Below are positions 1-5,252 of a DNA stretch of 8,700 nucleotides, piece by piece. The translations under genes and the position numbers were made by a program. The notes under the pieces were generated by a model that was given only the letters and a program-made list of their open reading frames with translations, did not search any database and was not told where the DNA came from. The stretch comes from CAYWLI01 sp964519535 (lineage in GTDB: Bacteria > Desulfobacterota > B13-G15 > RBG-16-54-18), in contig CAZFIR010000217.1 of the NCBI GenBank assembly GCA_964519535.1, positions 1-8,700 of the forward strand, read 5' to 3'. How positions within the stretch are numbered: the stretch's first letter is position 1; each line of letters opens with the position of its first letter.

Positions 1-1
1 T

Positions 2-1414
2 TCGATTATCACTGATGGTTTGTACGACAAGGCATTTGTTCGCGATTGGACCGTGGGGTTTGAGGAGCTGAAAGAGCACGTCCACAAGTACGCGCCGGAT
101 ATTGTCGAGGGGATAACCTGGGTGAAGGCGGCCGATATCAAAAAAGCAGCGGCCCTCTATGCGACCCATAAGCCAGGGGTTATTCAGATAGGAAACGCCA
201 TTGATCACAATATGAATAACGTGCAGACAGCGCGCGCCGTCGCTATCCTGCGGGCCATTACCGGCAACCTCGGCGTGCCGGGGGGGGAAGTGGCCTGTTC
301 ATCTACCGGCATCCTCAACCCCCTGGGGTCCCCTGAACTCGATCTGCGCGATAAGATCTCCAAAGAGGAGCGCGCCAAGAGGCTGGATGCCGCGACCGGC
401 ATGCTCCCCATGGCGTACTATGCCCTCCCGCAGACCATTGTCAAGGCCGTCCTTCACGCAGACCCCTATCCGATCCATGCGGGGTTCATCCAGGGGGGGA
501 ACATGCTGTTGACCTACAGCAATGCCCGACAGGTCCATCACGCATTCAAGAAGCTTGATTTTCTGGGGGTCGCCGATATGTTCATGACGCCTTCCGCCGC
601 GATGGCCGATATCGTCCTGCCTGTGGGCACCTATCTGGAGTTTAATGATATCGTGGCCCCGCCCTATTATCCCGTGGTCCAGGTGCAGCAGAAGGTCGCC
701 CAGGTCGGCGAGTGCCGGTCCGATTATGAGATCATGCGGGGCCTTGCCGAGCGCCTGGATTTAGCGGAGTACTTCTGGGAGAAGGAGACGGAGTGCCTGG
801 ACTTCATCTTAGAGCCTGCGGGTCTGACCTTTGAGGAGTTCAGGGAGATCGGGGTGCTTCAGGGGGAGAAGGAATATCGTAAACACGAAAGGGACGGGTT
901 TGCCACCCCTTCGGGAAAGGCGGAGCTCTTCTCTGATCGGCTCAAGGAATGGGGATTCGACCCCATTCCGGTATATCGTGAACCTGAGGGGATGCCCCTA
1001 AGCGCTCCTGATCTGGTAGAGGAATTCCCTTTAGTACTCACGTCGTGGAAATCGGCCCCCTTTCGCCACTCCGGCGGCAGGCAGATAGCCCCGCTGCGTG
1101 ATGCCCACCCCAATCCGGTGGTATGGCTGCACCCTGACACGGCCCGACGGCATGGTATCGGGGATGGCGACTGGGTCGATATCGAGACCAAGCAGGGGCG
1201 CATCAAACAGCAGGCGCATGTGACCGCTGATATAGACCCGCGCGTGGCAGGGGTCGATTATGCCTGGTGGTTTCCCGAGGAGGGGCCGGAAGGGCAGTAC
1301 GGCTGGCACGAGGCGAATATCAATATGCTGACAGCAGACCATGTGCCCGCTGGCAGCGAGATGGGCACCCCGACGCTCCGGGGCATTGTGTGCAAGATCT
1401 CCAAGGCAAAATAG
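2..1414 (+). CDS. Molybdopterin oxidoreductase, DMSO reductase family, C-terminal part (partial)
   Basis: This is the 3' part of a large molybdo- or tungsto-bis-pterin enzyme. The reading frame is open from the first bases (codons for S-I-I-T-D-G-L precede Y-D-K-A-F), so the start lies outside the window and the TTG at position 20 is not a start. The visible residues cover the catalytic molybdopterin domain, with HNMNNVQTARAVAILRAITG, GNLGVPGG and MADIVLPVGTYLEFND matching the family's cofactor-binding segments. They also cover the C-terminal dinucleotide-binding domain (from about PLVLTSWKSAPFRHS through VWLHPDTARRHGIGDGDWV to the end). The N-terminal iron-sulfur cluster and metal-ligand region are missing from view, so the substrate cannot be assigned. 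The ending (VDYAWWFPEEGPEG, INMLTADH, EMGTPTLRG) resembles the polysulfide/thiosulfate reductase and acetylene hydratase-like branches. That subgroup call is tentative; the superfamily call is firm. The gene is GC-rich compared with the rest of the window. Confidence 0.95.
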   Translation, partial: SIITDGLYDKAFVRDWTVGFEELKEHVHKYAPDIVEGITWVKAADIKKAAALYATHKPGVIQIGNAIDHNMNNVQTARAVAILRAITGNLGVPGGEVACSSTGILNPLGSPELDLRDKISKEERAKRLDAATGMLPMAYYALPQTIVKAVLHADPYPIHAGFIQGGNMLLTYSNARQVHHAFKKLDFLGVADMFMTPSAAMADIVLPVGTYLEFNDIVAPPYYPVVQVQQKVAQVGECRSDYEIMRGLAERLDLAEYFWEKETECLDFILEPAGLTFEEFREIGVLQGEKEYRKHERDGFATPSGKAELFSDRLKEWGFDPIPVYREPEGMPLSAPDLVEEFPLVLTSWKSAPFRHSGGRQIAPLRDAHPNPVVWLHPDTARRHGIGDGDWVDIETKQGRIKQQAHVTADIDPRVAGVDYAWWFPEEGPEGQYGWHEANINMLTADHVPAGSEMGTPTLRGIVCKISKAK

Positions 1415-1443
1415 AAAGAGGGCCAAAAACTTTAGCCCTCTTT
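1415..1443 (+). terminator. Hairpin terminator after the molybdopterin enzyme
   Basis: A perfect 9-bp inverted repeat, AAAGAGGGC (1415-1423) and GCCCTCTTT (1435-1443), with an 11-base loop begins directly after the TAG stop codon. The right arm ends in T's and is followed by a T-rich stretch, so it fits an intrinsic terminator. The symmetric A/T-ended arms could also stop transcription arriving from the minus-strand remnant gene on the other side. Confidence 0.8.
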
Positions 1444-1470
1444 CATCTTTCCTTACGTAATTAGTTAAGA

Positions 1471-1500
1471 GTCGAGGTCTAACCTTGATTCTTCTTCTTT
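1471..1500 (-). repeat. REP-like palindromic repeat, copy 1
   Basis: The + strand reads GTCGAGGTCTAACCTTGATT followed by CTTCTTCTTT. The core TCGAGGT-CTA-ACCTTGA is an imperfect palindrome (one G-T wobble). It matches 24 of 28 bases of the copy at 2490-2517 and shares an exact 13-base inverted match with 1886-1898. It contains the stop codon and last seven codons (LKKKNQG) of the minus-strand remnant at 1479. Confidence 0.7.
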
Positions 1501-1837
1501 AATTCAACTAATTCCTTGTATATTCTTTCTAGTTTTTCTTTATTGCTAAATACTAGGGAATCTGCAAGATAGATCACCGCATCTTTGTCTACCCAGGTTT
1601 TTATTGTAATCTTCCACCCCCTTTCCTCCGCCACTATCTCTCTTATTGCAAACGCAGGTATCCTTTGACCATCTACCTCTACACTATCTTCACCTATTAA
1701 CAGGTTACCCTTGTAATTTTTTAGCGCGTATATTCCAAAAAAATCCCAACAATTCCAAGAATTCAAGATTTATCAAGGCTAAACCCATAGGCAATATAAT
1801 GGAAGGCAATTAAGAAAATTCCTCCAAGAATTCCAAT
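1479..1837 (-). pseudogene. Decayed small membrane protein gene with a PH-like tail
   Basis: An open frame 1479-1766 (95 residues from a TTG) encodes NLLIGEDSVEVDGQRIPAFA and following residues, a beta-rich stretch resembling small bacterial PH-like domains, then a lysine/glutamate-rich helix. The TTG start has no ribosome site. Upstream, in another frame, an AAGGAG motif (1843-1848) sits five bases before an ATT codon (1835-1837) that opens GILGGIFLIAFHYIAYGFS, a plausible membrane segment. That frame meets a TGA after LDKS, continues as ILGIVGIF and would join the downstream FGIYALKNYKG only if the run of seven T's (1737-1743 on the + strand, as A's) had one more base. The likely ancestor was therefore a two-helix membrane protein with a cytoplasmic PH-like domain. 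It has lost its ATG (now ATT), gained a stop and suffered a one-base deletion. The alternative is that only the short frame is expressed. The family is not recognised. Confidence 0.5.
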
Positions 1838-1885
1838 AATAACTCCTTGTTAAAACTGAACTATCTCTAAACTTTGTGAAGTAGA

Positions 1886-1898
1886 GTTAGACCTCGAC
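1886..1898 (+). repeat. REP-like repeat, copy 3 (inverted, partial)
   Basis: GTTAGACCTCGAC is the exact reverse complement of 1471-1483. With copy 1 it brackets the decayed membrane gene as a 13-base inverted pair about 430 bases apart. The palindromic second half (TTGA side) is degenerate here, and no target-site duplication is visible outside the pair. Confidence 0.55.
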
Positions 1899-1926
1899 TT
1901 TTGGCTGATCTTGTGGAATATCAGTT

Positions 1927-2400
1927 CTACGCGTTGAGTGTTCCCACTTGTTTCTTCTTTGCTTTATATAATGTACCTGTTGCTTCAGCAATGGTGTTCT
2001 CTTCAGTATACACCTGAGCTGTTATTATAAGCTTTCTTCTTTTTTCTTCTTGTAGACGGGCCTCAACCCACATTCGTTCTCCGATGGGGGCCTGATTTCT
2101 GTAGACAATTTCCAATCTCATAGTTCTCACATCTTCTTTTAAGACACCTCTTCCGAAAAAAGAAATCGATTCGTCTATAAGCGTTGCAATGATACCGCCA
2201 TGCACCGCCTCAGGCGGGCCCATATGATATGTGTGCGAAGTAAACTCGCCTAGAACGACATTATCCTTAATGGTAAAATTGATTTTTAGACCAAGAGGAT
2301 TGTTGGGACTGCACCCAAAACAGTACGGTACGTGTATCTGCTTCTCGTCGTCATATTGCATCGATGTCTCTGTGTTGTTACGATGATCTGTTTTTTTCAT
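1927..2400 (-). CDS. PaaI-like hotdog-fold thioesterase
   Basis: This is a single-domain hotdog protein (4HBT family) of 157 residues, expected to hydrolyse an acyl-CoA or similar thioester in the cytoplasm. It has the N-terminal CFGCSPNNPLGLKI segment (27-40) common in the uncharacterised PaaI-like branch, and the catalytic-helix motif AVHGGIIATLIDE (65-77), whose HGG and D/E residues are typical of the fold. The strands MRLEIVYRNQAPIGE (94-108) and the ITAQVYTEENTIAEATGTL ending fit the rest. The start is uncertain: the ATG at 2400 has no clear ribosome site, and a second ATG at 2359-2361 (residue 14) would give the more usual spacing to CFGC. The gene stands alone, 79 bases beyond the CPBP gene, with a promoter candidate of its own. 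The fold is certain; the substrate is not known. Confidence 0.88.
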   Translation of the reverse strand: MKKTDHRNNTETSMQYDDEKQIHVPYCFGCSPNNPLGLKINFTIKDNVVLGEFTSHTYHMGPPEAVHGGIIATLIDESISFFGRGVLKEDVRTMRLEIVYRNQAPIGERMWVEARLQEEKRRKLIITAQVYTEENTIAEATGTLYKAKKKQVGTLNA

Positions 2401-2422
2401 GAGATTTCAGTCAAATGTTCCC

Positions 2423-2451
2423 TTATTAGCTAAAGCACTGTATGGTGTCAG
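2423..2451 (-). promoter_or_regulatory. Candidate sigma70 promoter for the thioesterase gene
   Basis: On the minus strand CTGACA (2446-2451) lies 17 bases upstream of TAATAA (2423-2428), placing a transcript start about 15 bases before the ATG at 2400 and about 55 before the alternative ATG at 2361. The -35 box is good and the -10 box only partial. Confidence 0.35.
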
Positions 2452-2479
2452 GCCTTGCAATAGAAAATGTCTCAGCTCT

Positions 2480-3259
2480 CTAGATAATGGTCGAGGTCTG
2501 GCCTTGATTTTTCTTTTGAGCAACTCCCGAGACCGCTGCCTTTTTCCATGTCCACATCACCGCAGCCAGAATAAGAATAAAAAGATAAACGGTTCTGATT
2601 TCGGGATAGTGAATAGGAGAAACTGCCTGTGACTGTATTAAGACGTCGTAGGTTCCCCCCACTCCCAGGAAGAACGGGTAGAGCAGCAACGCACTGTTCC
2701 CCAAGCGGTACACAAGGGCATAGAGCAACCCTACGAAGATGAGTTTACCATACTCCGGCTGAAATCCTATATGGTGGAAGGAGTAGAAGAGGGCGGCGAG
2801 GATGATCCCCGGGACCATACCAAAAGCCTTTTCGAATAGAGTCCTGAGAAATCCATAAAAGAACACCAATTCAAAGAACACCGCGACTATGACAAAGGCC
2901 CCTTTCCACACGACCGGTGCGGTCAAGCTGAAATCGGTCGGTGGTGGACTTTCGGACAGGAACATGAAGAGCAAAAGCGCACCAAGTACCAGATTGATCG
3001 GCAGGAAGATGTACCATCTCTTGAGGCTGAGACCGAACTCAGCGAACCTATTGCCTGAGCGCAGAATATATACGAGGGGGAAGAGGATTCCCACCAGGAA
3101 TATTTGCCCGATGTCCCTGATCAGTATGCTCAACCAGGGGCAATGGCGGGTTGGTATCATCGCAGCCGAGAGGCCGATGACGACGAATCCGGCGATGATT
3201 GCTACGAGGGTCTCCCTGGACAATTGCCATTGGAAAAGGTTCGATAGAATTTTTTTCAT
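2480..3259 (-). CDS. CPBP-family (Abi/Rce1-like) membrane protein, degenerate active site
   Basis: This 259-residue polytopic membrane protein has about seven or eight hydrophobic segments (roughly 19-35, 50-68, 83-101, 118-137, 150-165, 172-185, 188-203, 222-238). The middle matches the CPBP intramembrane protease family: FELVFFYGFLRTLFEKAFG (129-147) aligns with the EExxxR motif, FYSFHH (158-163) with FxxxH, and the LLLYPFFLGVGG region with the third motif. Aligned from GFL backwards, the first glutamate (E130) and H162 are kept, but the second glutamate is leucine, the arginine is tyrosine and the third-motif His/Asn are not evident. Proteolysis is therefore doubtful. The ATG overlaps the methyltransferase stop (ATGA), with an AAGGGGGG ribosome site at 3266-3273 inside that gene. 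The last residues (about 249-257, KKNQGQTST) come from a dispersed repeat. Family call good, activity uncertain. Confidence 0.75.
   Translation of the reverse strand: MKKILSNLFQWQLSRETLVAIIAGFVVIGLSAAMIPTRHCPWLSILIRDIGQIFLVGILFPLVYILRSGNRFAEFGLSLKRWYIFLPINLVLGALLLFMFLSESPPPTDFSLTAPVVWKGAFVIVAVFFELVFFYGFLRTLFEKAFGMVPGIILAALFYSFHHIGFQPEYGKLIFVGLLYALVYRLGNSALLLYPFFLGVGGTYDVLIQSQAVSPIHYPEIRTVYLFILILAAVMWTWKKAAVSGVAQKKNQGQTSTII
2490..2517 (-). repeat. REP-like palindromic repeat, copy 2
   Basis: The + strand reads GTCGAGGTCTGGCCTTGATT then TTTCTTTT. The arms TCGAGGTC and GGCCTTGA pair fully if two G-T wobbles are allowed. It matches copy 1 at 24 of 28 positions and overlaps the 3' end of the CPBP gene, encoding its last residues. 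Confidence 0.7.
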
Positions 3260-3897
3260 TGATAACCCCCCTTTTCCCCACCCTGGCTATTTATCTTAAG
3301 CAATTGCCCCTGAATGTTTCGCGGGCGCTGTACTTTCCACTGCAAGATTTCTCCGTTTCGTTTTTTAACAAAGTATTTGCTTATCTTCTCAAAGGGCGAC
3401 CTGCCCGGGTCGGCGATGATTACCAATTGCACGCCCGCGTTCAGTGCCCTGCGGATAAACCTCTTGAGTGGATAGACCATCTTATCCCAAAAGCAAATGT
3501 CCGCACCAATCACGACATCGATATCCTGCAAATCCGTTTCTTTTAATTTATTGAATTTTTTATGAAGCGTGGCAATGTCTACCTTGTTGATCGCTGCGTG
3601 GAGGAGTAGGTACGGAAAGACCTCGGGGTCCGTGTCGACACCCGTTACGATGGCGCCGTGTTTTTTTGCACAGTAAATGCCTGCCAAACCCCAACCGCAT
3701 CCTATCTCCATAACACGAGATCCCTCCGGCAAGGGATGGCGCCTCAAGTAATCCATGAGCAACCAGCTCGACACCCAGTGTTTGTTGCCGTGGATAGAGG
3801 GGGCGTGGAGGCGTTTGAGCCTTCTTATTTCCGGATGGCGCGACTGGAGCACGCGTATCCCGTACGCTTTAATTTCGTTCTTCGCTCGGCTGGTCAT
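3256..3897 (-). CDS. Class I SAM-dependent methyltransferase
   Basis: A 213-residue Rossmann-fold methyltransferase. Motif I is VMEIGCGWGLAGI (62-74), the SAM-binding acidic segment is TGVDTDPEV (85-93), and VVIGADICFWDKM (128-140) is the post-motif strand. LVIIADPGRSPFEKI (158-172) continues the sheet. The HGNKHWVSSWLLMDYL lead-in (36-51) and GAD(I)CFW arrangement resemble the protein-lysine methyltransferase-like group (METTL/ETFB-KMT, nicotinamide N-methyltransferase-like), so a protein target is plausible but not shown. The stop codon overlaps the CPBP start by four bases (ATGA), so the two are co-translated; the partner could be a substrate or a membrane anchor, which is inference. The ATG at 3897 has only a weak ribosome site and a very short leader if the promoter at 3916-3944 is used. 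Confidence 0.85.
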   Translation of the reverse strand: MTSRAKNEIKAYGIRVLQSRHPEIRRLKRLHAPSIHGNKHWVSSWLLMDYLRRHPLPEGSRVMEIGCGWGLAGIYCAKKHGAIVTGVDTDPEVFPYLLLHAAINKVDIATLHKKFNKLKETDLQDIDVVIGADICFWDKMVYPLKRFIRRALNAGVQLVIIADPGRSPFEKISKYFVKKRNGEILQWKVQRPRNIQGQLLKINSQGGEKGGYQ

Positions 3898-3915
3898 GAT
3901 GATTTGCTGATGAGA

Positions 3916-3944
3916 AGGGTATTACTCGCAGGCAGGTATGTCAA
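3916..3944 (-). promoter_or_regulatory. Candidate promoter for methyltransferase/CPBP operon
   Basis: On the minus strand a perfect TTGACA (3939-3944) is followed after 17 bases by TACCCT (3916-3921). The predicted transcript would start about ten bases before the methyltransferase ATG, so the leader would be very short. The -35 is strong and the -10 matches consensus only at its most conserved positions. Confidence 0.4.
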
Positions 3945-4032
3945 GAACGGAAAAGTCAGGGTTAAGGATGGAGGGAAAGTTCATCTTTTTCTTCTCATCG
4001 TCAACCTGATTTCGGGGCGGGCGGTATAGTTT

Positions 4033-4299
4033 TTATAGCTGTCTGTATATATCTTTGCGGTGACGTATGTGATAAATCGTTACCATACCTTCTTTCTCAT
4101 CAACTTGATAGACTATCCGATAGTCTCCGACCCGTATGCGGTAACTTTTTTCAACATCGCGTAGTTTTCGGCTCTGGCTTGGGAAGGGATTTATAGTAAG
4201 AGATTCAACTGCTTCAAGGATTCTGGGGATGTGCTGTCTGTCAATTGCCTTCAGTTCTTTTTCGGCAGAACTCTTCCACTCTATCCTATAGGAGTCCAT
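4033..4299 (-). CDS. RelE/ParE-superfamily toxin
   Basis: An 88-residue toxin of the RelE/ParE fold. It begins YRIEWKSSAEKELKAID (4-20), the usual first strand and helix, continues with NPFPSQSRKLRD (37-48), and carries the conserved YRIRVGDYRIVYQVD (53-67) and IYHIRHRKDIYRQL (75-88) strands. The basic residues R54, R56, R61, H80 and R81 lie where RelE-type ribosome-dependent mRNA interferases have their catalytic residues, so translation inhibition is more likely than gyrase poisoning, though the two subfamilies cannot be separated with certainty by eye. The gene overlaps the antitoxin by 14 bases, and its ATG directly follows a GAAGGCGG stretch inside that gene, so its translation is coupled to the antitoxin. 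Length and order are normal for a type II module and the gene appears intact. Confidence 0.92.
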   Translation of the reverse strand: MDSYRIEWKSSAEKELKAIDRQHIPRILEAVESLTINPFPSQSRKLRDVEKSYRIRVGDYRIVYQVDEKEGMVTIYHIRHRKDIYRQL

Positions 4300-4477
4300 C
4301 CGCCTTCAACCGCTTCTTCAAGTCATCAAAATTTATGGTGGATTCGTTTTTACGTTCAGCGATAATGGCGAGATCATGTAAATCCTCCAAAAGCTCTTCA
4401 TATTCCTCGACAGGTATCACTACGGCGGTTTTGCGGCCGTTTTCATCTATTATGTATTGCGGTTGAGGTTTACTCAT
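4286..4477 (-). CDS. Phd/YefM-family antitoxin
   Basis: A 63-residue antitoxin placed upstream of, and overlapping, the RelE-type toxin. It shows the Phd/YefM-like pattern YIIDENGRKTAVVIPVEEYEELLEDL (8-33): a strand, a turn, and then a helix with an acidic face. The C-terminal NFDDLKKRLKADGLL would wrap the toxin. It is short at the N-terminus compared with full Phd proteins, so DNA binding may be reduced or rely on the toxin complex. The start is well supported by an AAGGAGG ribosome site at 4484-4490, six bases before the ATG. The pair is expected to be autoregulated from the promoter at 4504-4512; this is known for the family and not shown here. Confidence 0.88.
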   Translation of the reverse strand: MSKPQPQYIIDENGRKTAVVIPVEEYEELLEDLHDLAIIAERKNESTINFDDLKKRLKADGLL

Positions 4478-4503
4478 CGTGTCCCTCCTTTCTGGATAAA
4501 CGC

Positions 4504-4512
4504 ATTATAGCA
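4504..4512 (-). promoter_or_regulatory. Extended -10 promoter of the toxin-antitoxin operon
   Basis: The minus strand reads TGCTATAAT, a perfect -10 hexamer (4504-4509) with the TGn extension, 27 bases before the antitoxin ATG. No good -35 box stands 16-18 bases further up, which is usual for extended -10 promoters. A small AATATATT palindrome just upstream might be an operator. Confidence 0.65.
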
Positions 4513-4650
4513 AAATATATTGGGAAGAGGAATAGTCTTATGCTTCTTTCGCTCATTGCCTGCTGTGGGTAAATAGCAAGGCGAGTCGGCAAGTCAGGAT
4601 TGGGCTGCTATCACAAGCCTGTCTCCACTTCGACCCTAACTGCCATTCAA

Positions 4651-5031
4651 CTACTGGGACTCTTCTATAGTCACGAGCTGCTTTAAACAATTATAAGTCT
4701 TATCTCCCATACCTCTAACAAGCCGTAATTGCTCTAAGCTCGTATAACCTCCGATGGTTTCTCTAAAAGCTACAATTGCCCTTGCTGTTTTTATTCCTAT
4801 GCCGGGGAGGGCTATCAGGTCTTCCTCAGTTGCTGTATTAATATCAATCTTTTGGAAGTTTGGACCAGCATTTTCTATGTATTGCCGACATGCCGTCTCA
4901 AGGTCAATAGCATCTACCCAACTTGCTGATAGTTGCCAGGTAACGACCAGGCTAAAAAGTATAAGGATAATCTTTATAAATGGTATTTTTGATATTGATA
5001 GTCCTTCTTCACGCTGTGACATAACCTTCAT
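4651..5031 (-). CDS. ComEA-like helix-hairpin-helix protein, membrane-anchored
   Basis: A 126-residue protein with a cytoplasmic N-terminus, one membrane segment (about 17-35, IPFIKIILILFSLVVTW) and an exported C-terminal tandem helix-hairpin-helix domain: KIDINTATEEDLIALPGIG (61-79), KTARAIVAFRETIGGYTS (81-98) and EQLRLVRGMGDKTYNCL (100-116). This is the ComEA DNA-binding module, which takes up double-stranded DNA across the envelope in natural transformation; stand-alone copies of unknown role are also common. The 30-odd residues between anchor and domain contain two cysteines-bearing stretches (C48 here, C115 in the domain) but no other recognisable domain. The start is fixed by AGGAGG at 5037-5042, five bases before the ATG. 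No comEC or other competence gene is nearby, so the role remains inferred. Confidence 0.87.
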   Translation of the reverse strand: MKVMSQREEGLSISKIPFIKIILILFSLVVTWQLSASWVDAIDLETACRQYIENAGPNFQKIDINTATEEDLIALPGIGIKTARAIVAFRETIGGYTSLEQLRLVRGMGDKTYNCLKQLVTIEESQ

Positions 5032-5084
5032 ACTATCCTCCTAAAAAGAGTATTTTTAATTGTTTTTTCATATCCGTAATTGCA

Positions 5085-5195
5085 GTTAGCGGGGCGGCAT
5101 AGTCCTGCACTGCGGGATTTGAGCAGTATTGCTAGCCAGTCCTCACCTCGATCCCTTGTCAAGCTAGTCAACAACGTCCCACCCCGCATCGTTAG
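5085..5195. repeat. Possible miniature inverted-repeat element between ComEA and nuclease genes
   Basis: GCGGGGCGG (5089-5097) and CCACCCCGC (5179-5187) pair over nine bases with one G-T wobble, about 80 bases apart. GTTAG occurs in direct orientation at both outer sides (5085-5089 and 5191-5195), like a short target duplication, though four extra bases on the right spoil the symmetry. Inside, ACTGC/GCAGT can form another short stem. No coding frame with a start and ribosome site is seen in the interval. It could equally be ordinary structured leader or trailer sequence. Confidence 0.3.
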
Positions 5196-5252
5196 AATTT
5201 GGACGGAGTGAAGTTCAATCTTTTACACTGTTTTAGACGCCATTTCCAATTT

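Noticed and set aside
280..499. G8 (280-287) and G7 (493-499) tracts in the molybdopterin gene as phase-variation switches
   Set aside because: The frame is intact through both, GG-rich codons explain them, and such enzymes are not known as contingency genes.
1737..1743. Programmed ribosomal frameshift at the T7 run in the remnant gene
   Set aside because: An in-frame TGA upstream of the run and loss of the ATG make a functional frameshift unlikely; decay explains all three defects.
2399..4029. Plus-strand open frames at 2399-2632, 2889-3299, 3199-3546 and 3658-4029
   Set aside because: They have no homology-like motifs or ribosome sites and lie opposite well-supported minus-strand genes.
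5085..5195. Integron attC site suggested by GTTAG ends and a small-gene array
   Set aside because: The two GTTAG ends are direct rather than inverted as attC core sites require, the GTTRRRY consensus is not met, and no similar site follows the other genes.
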